A stretch of 12,588 nt of DNA. Source: SHLQ01 sp964441145 (GTDB lineage Bacteria > Actinomycetota > Acidimicrobiia > Acidimicrobiales > SHLQ01). The position numbers were made by a program, and so were the translations under genes. Of the stretch, positions 1-6,808 are shown piece after piece. The notes below the pieces were generated by a model. The model was not told the origin of the DNA, did not search any database, and was given only the letters and a program-made list of their open reading frames with translations. How positions within the stretch are numbered: position 1 is the first letter of the stretch; each line of letters begins with the position of its first letter. The stretch covers positions 1 to 12,588 of the forward strand of contig CAYTUB010000083.1 of NCBI GenBank assembly GCA_964441145.1, written 5' to 3'.

Positions 1-325
1 CAAAGTCGTAGTAGAAGCCGTGTTCGATCGGCGGACCGATCGCAAAGGTGGTGCCTGGGTACAAATCGAGGATCGCTTGAGCCATCAGGTGCGCTGTCGA
101 ATGACGCAGCGTCTCCAACCCGAGCTCATCACGGTCGGTTACGAGAGCGACGGAAGCGCCATCGTGCAAGGGAACGTCGAGGTCGACAGCTTCGCCATCA
201 ACGGTTGCGACTAACGCAGCCTTGGCGAGCCCCGGTCCAATCTCGGCCGCAAGGTCACCGGAAGTGGCTCCGGCAGACAACTCACGTTGCGAACCATCGG
301 GCAGTGTCACGACTATGTCACTCAT
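1..325 (-). CDS. thrS: Threonyl-tRNA synthetase, N-terminal part (cut by window edge)
   Basis: The 108 residues visible from the ATG at 325 begin a class II threonyl-tRNA synthetase, the cytoplasmic enzyme that charges tRNA-Thr. Residues 1-62 form a TGS (ubiquitin-like) domain with the usual opening LPDGS. From about residue 71 the second, editing-type domain starts with LRHSTAHLMAQA; H75 and H79 form the HxxxH motif of the ThrRS/AlaRS editing fold. It continues to AIGPPIEHGFYYDF, a stretch strongly conserved in ThrRS. The catalytic and anticodon-binding domains lie beyond the window. There is no Shine-Dalgarno site before the ATG; a TAGTTT hexamer ends 7 nt upstream, which suggests a leaderless message. 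The gene diverges from the RTX gene. Family identity is near certain; only the missing remainder is unseen. Confidence 0.95.
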   Translation of the reverse strand, partial: MSDIVVTLPDGSQRELSAGATSGDLAAEIGPGLAKAALVATVDGEAVDLDVPLHDGASVALVTDRDELGLETLRHSTAHLMAQAILDLYPGTTFAIGPPIEHGFYYDF

Positions 326-332
326 AGTCAAC

Positions 333-338
333 AAACTA
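333..338 (-). promoter_or_regulatory. Candidate -10 box of thrS (leaderless)
   Basis: On the minus strand TAGTTT fits the actinobacterial -10 core TAnnnT and lies 7 nt before the thrS ATG, so transcription would begin at or next to the start codon. No convincing -35 is visible at 16-18 bp. The call rests on position and core match only. Confidence 0.45.
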
Positions 339-429
339 TCGTCAAGCCGAGACAATGAACGCGTCCCCCATGTGGTGGTTTATGCGTTATCGCAGCGGTC
401 CAGTATCGTTCACACATGGCGCGGGCATG

Positions 430-435
430 AAGGGA
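430..435 (+). promoter_or_regulatory. Ribosome binding site deciding the RTX gene start
   Basis: AAGGGA lies 6 nt before the ATG at 442 and favours that start over the in-frame ATGs at 355 and 427, which have no such site. The 442 start also puts the basic n-region of the signal peptide directly at the N-terminus. Confidence 0.6.
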
Positions 436-441
436 ACCACA

Positions 442-1482
442 ATGAGGCTTAGGAGCCGCAAGGTCATGTCTGGCATCGTCGCCGGACTCGTCGCATCGTC
501 GATCGCAATCGCCCCAGCGGGGGCGCAATCGACCTGCCAAGGCTTTGCTCCCACAATCGAGAGCAACGCTGCCGTCATAACCGGCACCGACCAACGGGAC
601 ATTATCTTGGCTGGTGACGGCGACAACGAGATCCACGGGTTGTCCGGCAACGACGTAATTTGTGCCGGTGGTGGCGACGACGTCGTATTTGGCAACAAGG
701 GTGCTGACACGATCGACGGTGGCGACGGGGATGACGTCATCGGTGGCGGTCCCGGCAAGGACCTCATCTTCGGGCGCAATGGCGCCGACGAGCTTCGCGG
801 TGGGCTCAGCAAAGACGAGATTCACGGCAACGGTGGCAAGGACCTCATCAACGGTGGGGAGCGCAACGACACACTCTTCGGAGGCACTGCCAACGACGAG
901 ATCATTGGATCTACGGGCGATGACGAGATCCACGGTGATAGCGGCAACGACATCATTCTCGCTGGGCGGGGCAACGACTTCATCGAAGCGGGGAAAGGCA
1001 ACGATGCTGTCGATGGCGGCAGGGGCAATGACACGGTCTTTGGCAACCAAGGTAACGACGACGTGATTGGTGGCCTCGGTGATGACTTCATCAATGGAGG
1101 CCTTGGTCAAGATCATCTACTCGGAGACGATGGCCGGGCCTTCGACGAGCCACCAAATAGCGGGATCCTTCATCCAGGAGGCGACGACACCATTCTTGGC
1201 AACGACGGCGCCGATTACGTCGGTGGCGAGGGCGGCAATGACATCTTGAGTGGCTCAGATGGTCTCGACGTCGTCGACGGCTTCCACGGAAACGACATTG
1301 TCAACGGCAATCAGCTCAACGACTTGCTAAGCGGCGGCCCGGGCGACGACACCCTCGACGGCGGAATTGGGGAAGATCGCTGCTGGCCCGAATTGGTCGT
1401 ATTGACCGCTGGCGCAGTGCCTGCGGTGAACAGCAACGACTCGGTGCTCTCATGCGAGCAGATAAATCAGGTCTTGAACTAG
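442..1482 (+). CDS. Secreted RTX-type calcium-binding repeat protein
   Basis: This 346-residue protein has a Sec signal peptide: basic MRLRSRK, a hydrophobic core to about residue 24, and AGA as the likely cleavage site after residue 28. Residues ~57-310 are back-to-back RTX nonapeptides (GGxGxDxUx, seen as GGDGDDVIG, GGRGNDTVFG, GGPGDDTLDG). In known RTX proteins these bind Ca2+ and fold into a beta-roll outside the cell. The array is interrupted at about 231-246 by a non-repeat loop. C32, C74, C314 and C338 are the only cysteines; C32/C74 flank the start of the array and C314/C338 its end, so disulfide capping is likely. No enzymatic domain, LPXTG anchor or C-terminal membrane segment is visible. 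It could be a surface or matrix protein; the function is unknown. It converges on mshC with a 7-nt gap and no visible terminator. Confidence 0.9.
   Translation: MRLRSRKVMSGIVAGLVASSIAIAPAGAQSTCQGFAPTIESNAAVITGTDQRDIILAGDGDNEIHGLSGNDVICAGGGDDVVFGNKGADTIDGGDGDDVIGGGPGKDLIFGRNGADELRGGLSKDEIHGNGGKDLINGGERNDTLFGGTANDEIIGSTGDDEIHGDSGNDIILAGRGNDFIEAGKGNDAVDGGRGNDTVFGNQGNDDVIGGLGDDFINGGLGQDHLLGDDGRAFDEPPNSGILHPGGDDTILGNDGADYVGGEGGNDILSGSDGLDVVDGFHGNDIVNGNQLNDLLSGGPGDDTLDGGIGEDRCWPELVVLTAGAVPAVNSNDSVLSCEQINQVLN
610..1371 (+). repeat. Degenerate ~27-bp coding repeat (RTX nonapeptides)
   Basis: The stretch has a 27-bp (9-codon) period set by Gly-Gly/Asn-Asp codons (ggcaacgac, ggtggc). The units are degenerate in DNA and conserved in protein, so this is an old coding repeat and not a recent tandem expansion. 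It also produces long spurious frames on both strands. Confidence 0.85.
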
Positions 1483-1489
1483 TACCTAA

Positions 1490-2620
1490 CTAACCAATGC
1501 CGAGCATCGCTGCGGCGGGAGAAACGTCTACCCCCGCAGCGGCGCTCTGATCGATGGTGGCTAGCGCCGTCGGGACATCGAGGTCATCGTCGAGCGCTGC
1601 CCCGACCTCGTTGCAGAGCTGCTCGATGTCTCGCTGGTCGCCACCGCTCGACCCGTTCCAACTAGCCAAGCGCGCCTTTGCTTCATCGAGCAATGCGTCG
1701 GACCATTCCCATGCGCTGGTTCGGTAGTGCTGAGATAGGACAGCAAGGCGAATGACCGGGCCCTCCCATTCGCGCAACAGGTCACGCACGAAAATCAAGT
1801 TGCCCGTCGACTTGCTCATGGGTTCGCCGCGCATATGTACACACGACTGGTGCATCCAATGCCCGATTGGGGAGTTGTCCAAGACATCGAGCTGCGCCGC
1901 ACAAAATTCGTGATGGGGATAGACCAAATCGCAACCGCCACCGTGAATGTCGATGGTGCCCAACTCGCGCAATGACAACGCGGTGCATTCGATATGCCAG
2001 CCCGGTCTACCGCTTCCCCAGGGCGCCTCCCAAGAAGGCTCCCCTTCGAGCGATGGTTGCCACAGAACGGTATCGAGCGGGTGTTGTTTGTTTGGGTCGA
2101 GCGGATCTTCACCTCGACGTTCGCCAATCGCTCGCATGTCGACCCGGCTAAATCCGCTGACCGAACCAAAATTCGAGCTCGCGGCGTGGTCGAAGTACAC
2201 CGATCCGTTTACGACATAGGCCGCTCCGCTATCGAGTAGGCGAGCAACCACACCGCGAATGTCGGGGATTGCCGATGTTGCGCGCGGTTCGCTCCATGGG
2301 TCGAGCACGCCCAACGCTGCGAGGTCCTCATCGAATTGGCGCTTCTGACCGAACGCCAAATCGAGATAGTTCACACCATCGCGCTGGGCTCGTTCCAGTA
2401 AATCGTTGTCGATGTCGGTGATATTGCGCACCATCTGAACCTCGTGGCCCCGGCCCAACAACCGGCGATGCAAGACGTCATAGGTGACATAGGTGGCGGC
2501 GTGGCCGAGGTGCGTGGCGTCATATGGCGTAATGCCACAGATGTATATCCGAGCTATGTCCCGTATCTGCAGGGGCACGATCGCGCCCGTCGCTGTGTCA
2601 TAGAGTCGCATCTCACCCAT
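1490..2620 (-). CDS. mshC: Cysteine:GlcN-Ins ligase (mycothiol biosynthesis)
   Basis: MshC joins cysteine to GlcN-inositol with ATP in the cytoplasm, the third committed step to mycothiol, the actinobacterial thiol buffer. The 376-residue protein is a CysRS-like class I nucleotidyl transferase. YICGITPYDATHLGHAATY (26-44) carries the HLGH signature and the TPYDATHLGHAATY wording typical of MshC rather than the TVYD..HIGHAR of CysRS. NITDIDN follows at 66-72, and a KMSKS variant, PMSKS, is at 268-272. C28, C212 and H237 match the zinc site known from mycobacterial MshC. The long anticodon-binding C-terminus of CysRS is absent, which supports MshC; mycobacterial MshC is about 412 residues, partly from a longer N-terminus. 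The ATG at 2611 is an alternative start. The gene diverges from fabI. Confidence 0.9.
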   Translation of the reverse strand: MGEMRLYDTATGAIVPLQIRDIARIYICGITPYDATHLGHAATYVTYDVLHRRLLGRGHEVQMVRNITDIDNDLLERAQRDGVNYLDLAFGQKRQFDEDLAALGVLDPWSEPRATSAIPDIRGVVARLLDSGAAYVVNGSVYFDHAASSNFGSVSGFSRVDMRAIGERRGEDPLDPNKQHPLDTVLWQPSLEGEPSWEAPWGSGRPGWHIECTALSLRELGTIDIHGGGCDLVYPHHEFCAAQLDVLDNSPIGHWMHQSCVHMRGEPMSKSTGNLIFVRDLLREWEGPVIRLAVLSQHYRTSAWEWSDALLDEAKARLASWNGSSGGDQRDIEQLCNEVGAALDDDLDVPTALATIDQSAAAGVDVSPAAAMLGIG

Positions 2621-2626
2621 GTAGCG

Positions 2627-2632
2627 ACGCTA
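2627..2632 (-). promoter_or_regulatory. Candidate -10 box of mshC (leaderless)
   Basis: Minus-strand TAGCGT matches TAnnnT and lies 6 nt before the ATG at 2620. No Shine-Dalgarno site precedes that ATG. The same hexamer sits before murF in this window. The -35 is not recognisable. Confidence 0.4.
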
Positions 2633-2666
2633 GCAAGTCTCCCACCGACTGAACGGCTCCCCGAAA

Positions 2667-2672
2667 TACTGT
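2667..2672 (+). promoter_or_regulatory. Possible -10 box of the fabI operon
   Basis: TACTGT fits TAnnnT and is the same hexamer seen before ddl and the J-domain gene. It would give a leader of some 40-90 nt containing GAAGGGA at 2708-2714. That purine run is 11 nt before a GTG at 2726 that is in frame with fabI. No good -35 is visible, so the call is weak. Confidence 0.3.
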
Positions 2673-2764
2673 TCTCCCGATAGAGCTGTGGGCTCCAAAC
2701 ACCACGCGAAGGGAAACACAGCGCTGTGTTGGACGACGCCCTCCTGGTGGTCAAGACTGCCCAA

Positions 2765-3532
2765 ATGGGAATCCTTGAGGGTAAGAACGTTCTGATTACC
2801 GGTGTGCTCACCGACGCATCGCTGGCCTTTGGCGTTGCACAAATGGCGCAAGCCGAAGGCGCCAACATCATCTTGACTGGCGCTGGCCGTGGGTTGTCGC
2901 TAACCAAGCGGACCGCACGCAAGCTCGAGACCGAAGCCGAGGTTCTCGAACTCGATGTCACGAACCCCGATCACGTATCGGAGGTGCGCGACCAACTCGA
3001 ACAGAAGTGGGGTCGAGTCGACGCCGCCCTTCACGCAATTGGCTTTGCACCGGAGGCCTGCTTGGGCGACGACTTCATGGGCGCCACATGGGAGGACGTA
3101 CAGGTCGCTCTTGAGATCTCGGCGTACAGCTTCAAGACTTTGGCCGAGGTCGTGGTGCCGTTGATGAGCGAGGGCGGCAGCGTCGTCGGGCTCGACTTTG
3201 ATGCGACGGTGAGCTGGCCTGCCTACAACTGGATGGGAGTTGCCAAGGCCGCGCTCGAGTCAACAAATCGCTACCTGGCAAAGGCGCACGGGCCTGCCAA
3301 CATTCGATTCAACCTGGTGGCGGCCGGACCGATCCGCACGATCGCTGCAAAGTCGATTCCGGCGTTCAGCAAGTTCGAAGATGTGTGGGATGACCGAGCG
3401 CCCCTCGGTTGGGATGTGCGCGATTCCTCCGCCGTTGCACGGTCGACTGTGGCGCTTTTGAGTGATTGGTTTCCCGCCACGACGGGGTCGATGATCCATG
3501 TCGATGGCGGCTATCACGCAATGGGTGCATGA
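2765..3532 (+). CDS. fabI: Enoyl-[acyl-carrier-protein] reductase (NADH), InhA/FabI type
   Basis: This enzyme reduces trans-2-enoyl-ACP in the last step of each type II fatty-acid elongation cycle. The 255-residue protein is full length for FabI and close to mycobacterial InhA: GKNVLITGVLTDASLAFG (nucleotide-binding, 6-23), LELDVTN (61-67), HAIGFAPE (90-97), VVGLDFDAT (140-148), PAYNWMGVAKAALES (152-166), NLVAAGPIRT (183-192) and LLSDWFPATTG (231-241). Catalytic Tyr154 and Lys161 are in the family's YxxxxxxK spacing. The ATG at 2765 aligns with InhA N-termini (MTGLLDGKR-like). A GTG at 2726, 11 nt after GAAGGGA, would add 13 residues and cannot be excluded. It appears to lead an operon with the SDR gene (19-nt gap) and the ABC ATPase. 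No fabG is adjacent, unlike the mycobacterial mabA-inhA pair. Confidence 0.92.
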   Translation: MGILEGKNVLITGVLTDASLAFGVAQMAQAEGANIILTGAGRGLSLTKRTARKLETEAEVLELDVTNPDHVSEVRDQLEQKWGRVDAALHAIGFAPEACLGDDFMGATWEDVQVALEISAYSFKTLAEVVVPLMSEGGSVVGLDFDATVSWPAYNWMGVAKAALESTNRYLAKAHGPANIRFNLVAAGPIRTIAAKSIPAFSKFEDVWDDRAPLGWDVRDSSAVARSTVALLSDWFPATTGSMIHVDGGYHAMGA

Positions 3533-3551
3533 GCCTGCGCCACATCGTTCC

Positions 3552-4421
3552 ATGAGCACCGAGCAACTCCTCATCATCGGTGGAAGCGGGTTCCTTGGGG
3601 GTCGAACAAGAACGTGGGCGATGGCTCGCGATATTGCCGTCGATGCCACCTTCTTCACCAACGCCCCCGATGCACCCACCTCGGCGGATCGATCTCACTG
3701 GCATCGGTGCGACATTCTCGATGTCGATGCGCTGGGCGCTCTGTTCGAGGCCGTGCAGCCGACCGCCGTTATCAATACCGCATACCGCCAAAGCGGTGAG
3801 GACGCGGTGGAGATCTGTTCGACGGGCGCGGCGAACGTGGCGCGTGCGTGCGCCGAACATTCGGCGCGCCTGGTGCATGTCTCGACAGACCTCGTCTTCG
3901 ACGGAGAGCTCGGACGGCCCTATCGCGAAGATGACGTGTTAAGCCCGATCAGCCAATACGGGTCGGCCAAGGCCCAAGCCGAGCAGCTCGTGCTTTCTGC
4001 CAACCCAAATTCGGCGGTCGTGCGCACGTCGCTCATCTACGGCAGCGCCGATGCACCCCAAGAACGCCTGGTCACCCGAGCCGCTAACGGGGAGGACATC
4101 TCGTTCTTTACCGACGAATGGCGCAACCCTATCCATGTGGATTCCCTCGCCTTTGCCGTCGGCCAGCTCGCCCGGGACCACACCTTTACGGGGATAGTGC
4201 ACGTCGCTGGCGATGAGCGAGTAAACCGCCTCGAGTTTGCTCGCTTCCTCGCCGAGTCGTTGAGCCTCGACCCGTCAGGGTTAACGGGATCTCCCGCTGA
4301 TCCGTCGTTGGGTCCTCGATCGAGCGATGTCGCTCTCGAAAACGGGTTGGCCAAGACGCTCGGCTTTGATCTTCCGGGCCCAAGCGTGACGTGTCGCAAC
4401 GGGGTGGTTGGCAATGGCTGA
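3552..4421 (+). CDS. RmlD-like NAD(P)-dependent extended SDR
   Basis: The 289-residue protein starts with the Rossmann loop IIGGSGFLGG (8-17). It has VINTAYRQ (73-80), LVHVSTDLVFDG (107-118) and the catalytic YGSAK (Y136, K140). The layout, and HVAGDERVNRLEFARFLAE followed by a late GPRSSDVALENGLAKTLGF stretch, resemble dTDP-4-dehydrorhamnose reductase (RmlD) and related sugar-nucleotide reductases. No rmlA, rmlB or rmlC is nearby, so the substrate is unknown and the rhamnose role is not claimed. The ATG at 3552 puts the Rossmann motif at the normal distance. No Shine-Dalgarno site is visible and the start is 19 nt after the fabI stop, which suggests translational coupling. Its TGA overlaps the next gene in ATGGCTGA. 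Confidence 0.82.
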   Translation: MSTEQLLIIGGSGFLGGRTRTWAMARDIAVDATFFTNAPDAPTSADRSHWHRCDILDVDALGALFEAVQPTAVINTAYRQSGEDAVEICSTGAANVARACAEHSARLVHVSTDLVFDGELGRPYREDDVLSPISQYGSAKAQAEQLVLSANPNSAVVRTSLIYGSADAPQERLVTRAANGEDISFFTDEWRNPIHVDSLAFAVGQLARDHTFTGIVHVAGDERVNRLEFARFLAESLSLDPSGLTGSPADPSLGPRSSDVALENGLAKTLGFDLPGPSVTCRNGVVGNG

Positions 4422-5205
4422 GACGGTACCGATCCTGGAGATGTCCGACGTTGGTCGCGTGGTCGACGGCACTGTCATTCTCGATGAGGTCGACTGGACG
4501 ATTAACCCTGGCGAACGGTGGGTGGTGCTCGGGCCAAATGGGTCGGGAAAGACAACCTTGGCCCAAATCGCTGCACTACGACTGCACCCGTCTGGTGGGG
4601 CGGTGACCGTCCTCGGGGTAACGCTCGGACGGGCCGATATTGGTCCGCTTCTCCCACGAGTGGGATTTGCATCTGCGGCGCTGGCCGACCAGATCAGGCC
4701 CGATCTATCGGCACGAGATGTGGTCATGACGGCAAAGCATGGGGCACTTGAGACTTGGTGGCACGACTACGACCAGAGCGACGCTGAGGTCGCGGAAAGG
4801 TCCTTGGAGCGAGCTGGTGTCTCCTACCTCGCCGGCCAACGATTCGGAGCATGTTCATCTGGTGAGCGACAGCGTGTCCTCATCGCCCGCGCGCTCATGA
4901 CCAACCCTGCTCTTTTGGTGCTGGACGAACCAACGGCGGCCTTGGACCTGGCGGGACGTGAGCAGTTCGTGCTCACCTTGGAACGGATTGCCGCCGAGCC
5001 CGAGTCGCCGGCGATGGTTCTGATCACCCATCACGTCGATGAGATCCCTCCCTCGTTCTCTCATGGCCTCATCATGGCTTCGGGGAACGTCCGAGCGCTC
5101 GGAGCGATCGATACCGTCTTGACCTCTCCCCTGCTGTCGGAGAGTTTCGGTTTGCCGTTGGAGATCTCGCGACGCAACAACCGATGGATGGCCCGCGCAA
5201 CGTGA
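4414..5205 (+). CDS. ABC transporter-type ATPase subunit (no permease nearby)
   Basis: This 263-residue protein is a single ABC nucleotide-binding domain. It has Walker A GPNGSGKTT (40-48), signature SSGERQRVLIARAL (148-161), Walker B LLVLDEPTAALD (167-178) and H-loop LITHHVDE (203-210). The C-helix is unusual in having Cys-Ser-Ser-Gly where LSGG is common. The wording around ITHHVDEIP resembles the ModF/YlmA-like soluble ABC ATPases. No membrane permease or binding protein lies in the window, so the substrate is unknown; it could pair with a distant permease or act alone. The ATG at 4414 overlaps the upstream stop by 8 nt, with GGGGTGG at 4401-4407 as a weak ribosome site. The TTG at 4408 is an alternative start. 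It ends 2 nt from the convergent thiamine pyrophosphokinase gene. Confidence 0.88.
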   Translation: MAETVPILEMSDVGRVVDGTVILDEVDWTINPGERWVVLGPNGSGKTTLAQIAALRLHPSGGAVTVLGVTLGRADIGPLLPRVGFASAALADQIRPDLSARDVVMTAKHGALETWWHDYDQSDAEVAERSLERAGVSYLAGQRFGACSSGERQRVLIARALMTNPALLVLDEPTAALDLAGREQFVLTLERIAAEPESPAMVLITHHVDEIPPSFSHGLIMASGNVRALGAIDTVLTSPLLSESFGLPLEISRRNNRWMARAT

Positions 5206-5207
5206 AC

Positions 5208-5864
5208 CTAGGCCAGCGTCATCACCGTCGGACGACTGACGAGCAGCACGCCACTGTGTAGCGACACCTTCGCACTGGTGTCAACAAACTCGTTGCTCAG
5301 ACCACGCGAGTCATCGGGGTACAGCACCGCCTCCTCGAGCGGCCAGCGAAGCCCCACCGTCTCTACTCCTACCGCTGTACCACCTTGTGGGAGAAGCGAG
5401 ACAATGTCTCCGGGCTCTCCGGTGAGCTCAACCTCGTTGCGACTTGCCCCTCGCAGCACATGGGTCACACCTCGCTCGGTGTGCACGTCAACGGCCGCTT
5501 GCCACTGCCCACAGCACACTGCCCAGTTGCCCATCTCATGATCGAGACGTCCGCCTTCCATTCCCAGTACGACGATGCGATCGATACCGACAGCAACGTC
5601 AGCGTGACCGAGCGCGAGCTGTAGGTCGGTTGCGTTCTTGTCGGCGGGAAACGAGTGGATCTCTGCCCCTTCCGCCGTCGCCCATGCCAGATCACCCTCC
5701 GAGCTCGAATCGAGGTCGCCGATAACGACATCGATGGGCAGCCCATGGCTTCTGGCAATACGAACTCCACCGTCAGCAGCGACGACCAGGTCGCCAGCCT
5801 CCACTCCTTCGAAGAGACGACGATCAGGAATGTCTCCACCAGCGAGTACGACAGCGAATCCCAT
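5208..5864 (-). CDS. Thiamine pyrophosphokinase
   Basis: The protein transfers pyrophosphate from ATP to thiamine, giving the cofactor thiamine diphosphate in one step. From the ATG at 5864 it has 218 residues, usual for bacterial TPK. Motifs in order are VVAADGG (27-33), VIGDLDSSSE (47-56), PADKNATDLQLAL (73-85), VLGMEGGRLDHEMGN (99-113) and, in the C-terminal beta domain, GLRWPLEEAVL (171-181) and SRGLSNEFV (186-194), which line the thiamine site in known TPKs. The in-frame ATG at 5873 would add three residues, but it overlaps a TACGAT -10 hexamer that sits exactly 7 nt before 5864, so 5864 is preferred. It lies downstream of the protease gene on the same strand (73-nt gap) and converges on the ABC gene. 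No thiamine riboswitch is visible upstream. Confidence 0.9.
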   Translation of the reverse strand: MGFAVVLAGGDIPDRRLFEGVEAGDLVVAADGGVRIARSHGLPIDVVIGDLDSSSEGDLAWATAEGAEIHSFPADKNATDLQLALGHADVAVGIDRIVVLGMEGGRLDHEMGNWAVCCGQWQAAVDVHTERGVTHVLRGASRNEVELTGEPGDIVSLLPQGGTAVGVETVGLRWPLEEAVLYPDDSRGLSNEFVDTSAKVSLHSGVLLVSRPTVMTLA

Positions 5865-5871
5865 TGCGTTC

Positions 5872-5877
5872 ATCGTA
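5872..5877 (-). promoter_or_regulatory. Candidate -10 box of the thiamine pyrophosphokinase gene
   Basis: Minus-strand TACGAT, a good TAnnnT match, ends 7 nt before the ATG at 5864. It decides against the ATG at 5873, which lies inside the hexamer. No Shine-Dalgarno site is present before either ATG, so a leaderless message is likely. Confidence 0.5.
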
Positions 5878-5937
5878 AGAGATGAACAGCTCGCGAGAGT
5901 GTTTCGGTCGTGCTGGTGGTGCCCAACTCGCGCAGCC

Positions 5938-6669
5938 CTAGTTCGGCAGGTGTTCGATTGGCACAGCCAGAGTTACGCCGCTTCGTGTCTCGATCCCCAC
6001 GATGATCGCGATCACTTCGCCGTCTGCGTTGACCACCGGACCACCGGAATAGCCAACATCGACGGCGGCGCTGATGGCGTACACCTCCGGACGTCCAAGT
6101 CCGTAGTTGACGCCCTCGGTGCGAGAGACGATGTGGCCCGTGAGAATGTGTATTCGGCCATCTTCGGGGATTCCCGCCAGCGCGACCCCGTCTCCGATTT
6201 CGGCCGGGACGGTCGCGATTGGAAGTCCGGCGATTAACGGCGAGCCGTCTAGCGCCGCGACATCATGAAGGCGCGAGATTGCAACGTCAGCGTTCTGGTT
6301 CGGATTCTCGAATTCGATCGCGTCGTCACGGTTCCCGAACCGCACGGAACGGGCATCGACCAAGGCATGGGCGACGGTTGCGATACGGCCATCGTCGAGC
6401 TGGAAACCAGTACCGAACTCGATGCGTGAGTCATGGAGCGCCGAGACCCGAGCGATCGCGTTCGGGTTGATCGAGTCGGCGCCTGCGGACACGACAACCG
6501 CAGGCGCCAGTTCGACCGGTGCTGAGGAATTTTCCTGCACCTGTGCCGACATTTCGTCGGCGGAAGCAATACCAATCGCCATTACGGCCAAGAGTCCACT
6601 CGCCATACCCATAAGCAAATGCACCTTTGGATGTTCAAGAACACGTCGCAACGATCTTCTTGCCTCCAC
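5938..6669 (-). CDS. Membrane-anchored trypsin-like (S1C-type) serine protease
   Basis: The 243-residue protein begins with a basic segment (R4, R5, R8, R9) and a hydrophobic span at about 18-37, so it is a signal anchor or signal peptide with the protease outside the membrane. The S1 triad is visible: His101 in IATVAHAL, Asp128 in NADVAIS and Ser208 in VGYSGGPVVNADGEVIAI. The residue before Ser208 is Tyr, where trypsins have Asp and DegP has Asn. It ends right after the protease core with no PDZ domain, unlike HtrA/DegP, so it is a minimal protease. Substrate is unknown. The GTG at 6669 keeps the basic n-region; an ATG at 6612 has AAAGGTG 9 nt upstream but would leave a signal without positive charge. 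It diverges from the zinc-ribbon gene. Confidence 0.82.
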   Translation of the reverse strand: MEARRSLRRVLEHPKVHLLMGMASGLLAVMAIGIASADEMSAQVQENSSAPVELAPAVVVSAGADSINPNAIARVSALHDSRIEFGTGFQLDDGRIATVAHALVDARSVRFGNRDDAIEFENPNQNADVAISRLHDVAALDGSPLIAGLPIATVPAEIGDGVALAGIPEDGRIHILTGHIVSRTEGVNYGLGRPEVYAISAAVDVGYSGGPVVNADGEVIAIIVGIETRSGVTLAVPIEHLPN

Positions 6670-6763
6670 ACATCTATGGATACCACCCGCCTACCGCACG
6701 CTTAATGGGCAATTCGACCCAAGACTGCCTCCACCCGGCCGTCAGGAGGTTCCCCAGGACCCA

Positions 6764-6788
6764 GGAACGACAGGCTCAAGAAGTCGTC
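6764..6788 (+). promoter_or_regulatory. Candidate ECF-type promoter (GGAAC-N16-CGTC)
   Basis: GGAAC at 6764-6768 and CGTC at 6785-6788 are separated by 16 bp. That is the spacing and wording of many ECF-sigma promoters (-35 GGAAC, -10 CGT-like). It sits in the divergent gap 20 nt upstream of the zinc-ribbon ATG (6809) and about 310 bp before the ECF sigma gene on the same strand, so autoregulation is possible. GTTCC at 6749-6753 forms an inverted partner to GGAAC. One such match could occur by chance in a window of this size. Confidence 0.35.
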
Positions 6789-6808
6789 CCAGGCGCCGAT
6801 TCTTCACT

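Noticed and set aside
328..1116. 262-residue open frame antisense to the RTX gene, rich in Val/Ala/Asp
   Set aside because: It mirrors the 27-bp repeat of the RTX gene; the plus-strand product has a signal peptide and RTX motifs, so this frame is a shadow.
610..1371. CRISPR-like regular spacing of similar ~27-bp units
   Set aside because: The units are degenerate, have no spacers and encode RTX nonapeptides in one open frame.
1490..2620. Cysteinyl-tRNA synthetase
   Set aside because: The protein is about 80-100 residues too short, lacks the anticodon-binding end and carries the MshC-specific TPYDATHLGHAATY wording.
5865..5937. Thiamine riboswitch before thiamine pyrophosphokinase
   Set aside because: The 73-nt gap is too short for a TPP riboswitch, and the CUGAGA-type conserved core is not seen.
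6422..6808. Upstream part of a 193-residue plus-strand frame ending in the zinc ribbon
   Set aside because: It is antisense to the N-terminal half of the protease and then intergenic; only the part from 6809 has a recognisable fold.
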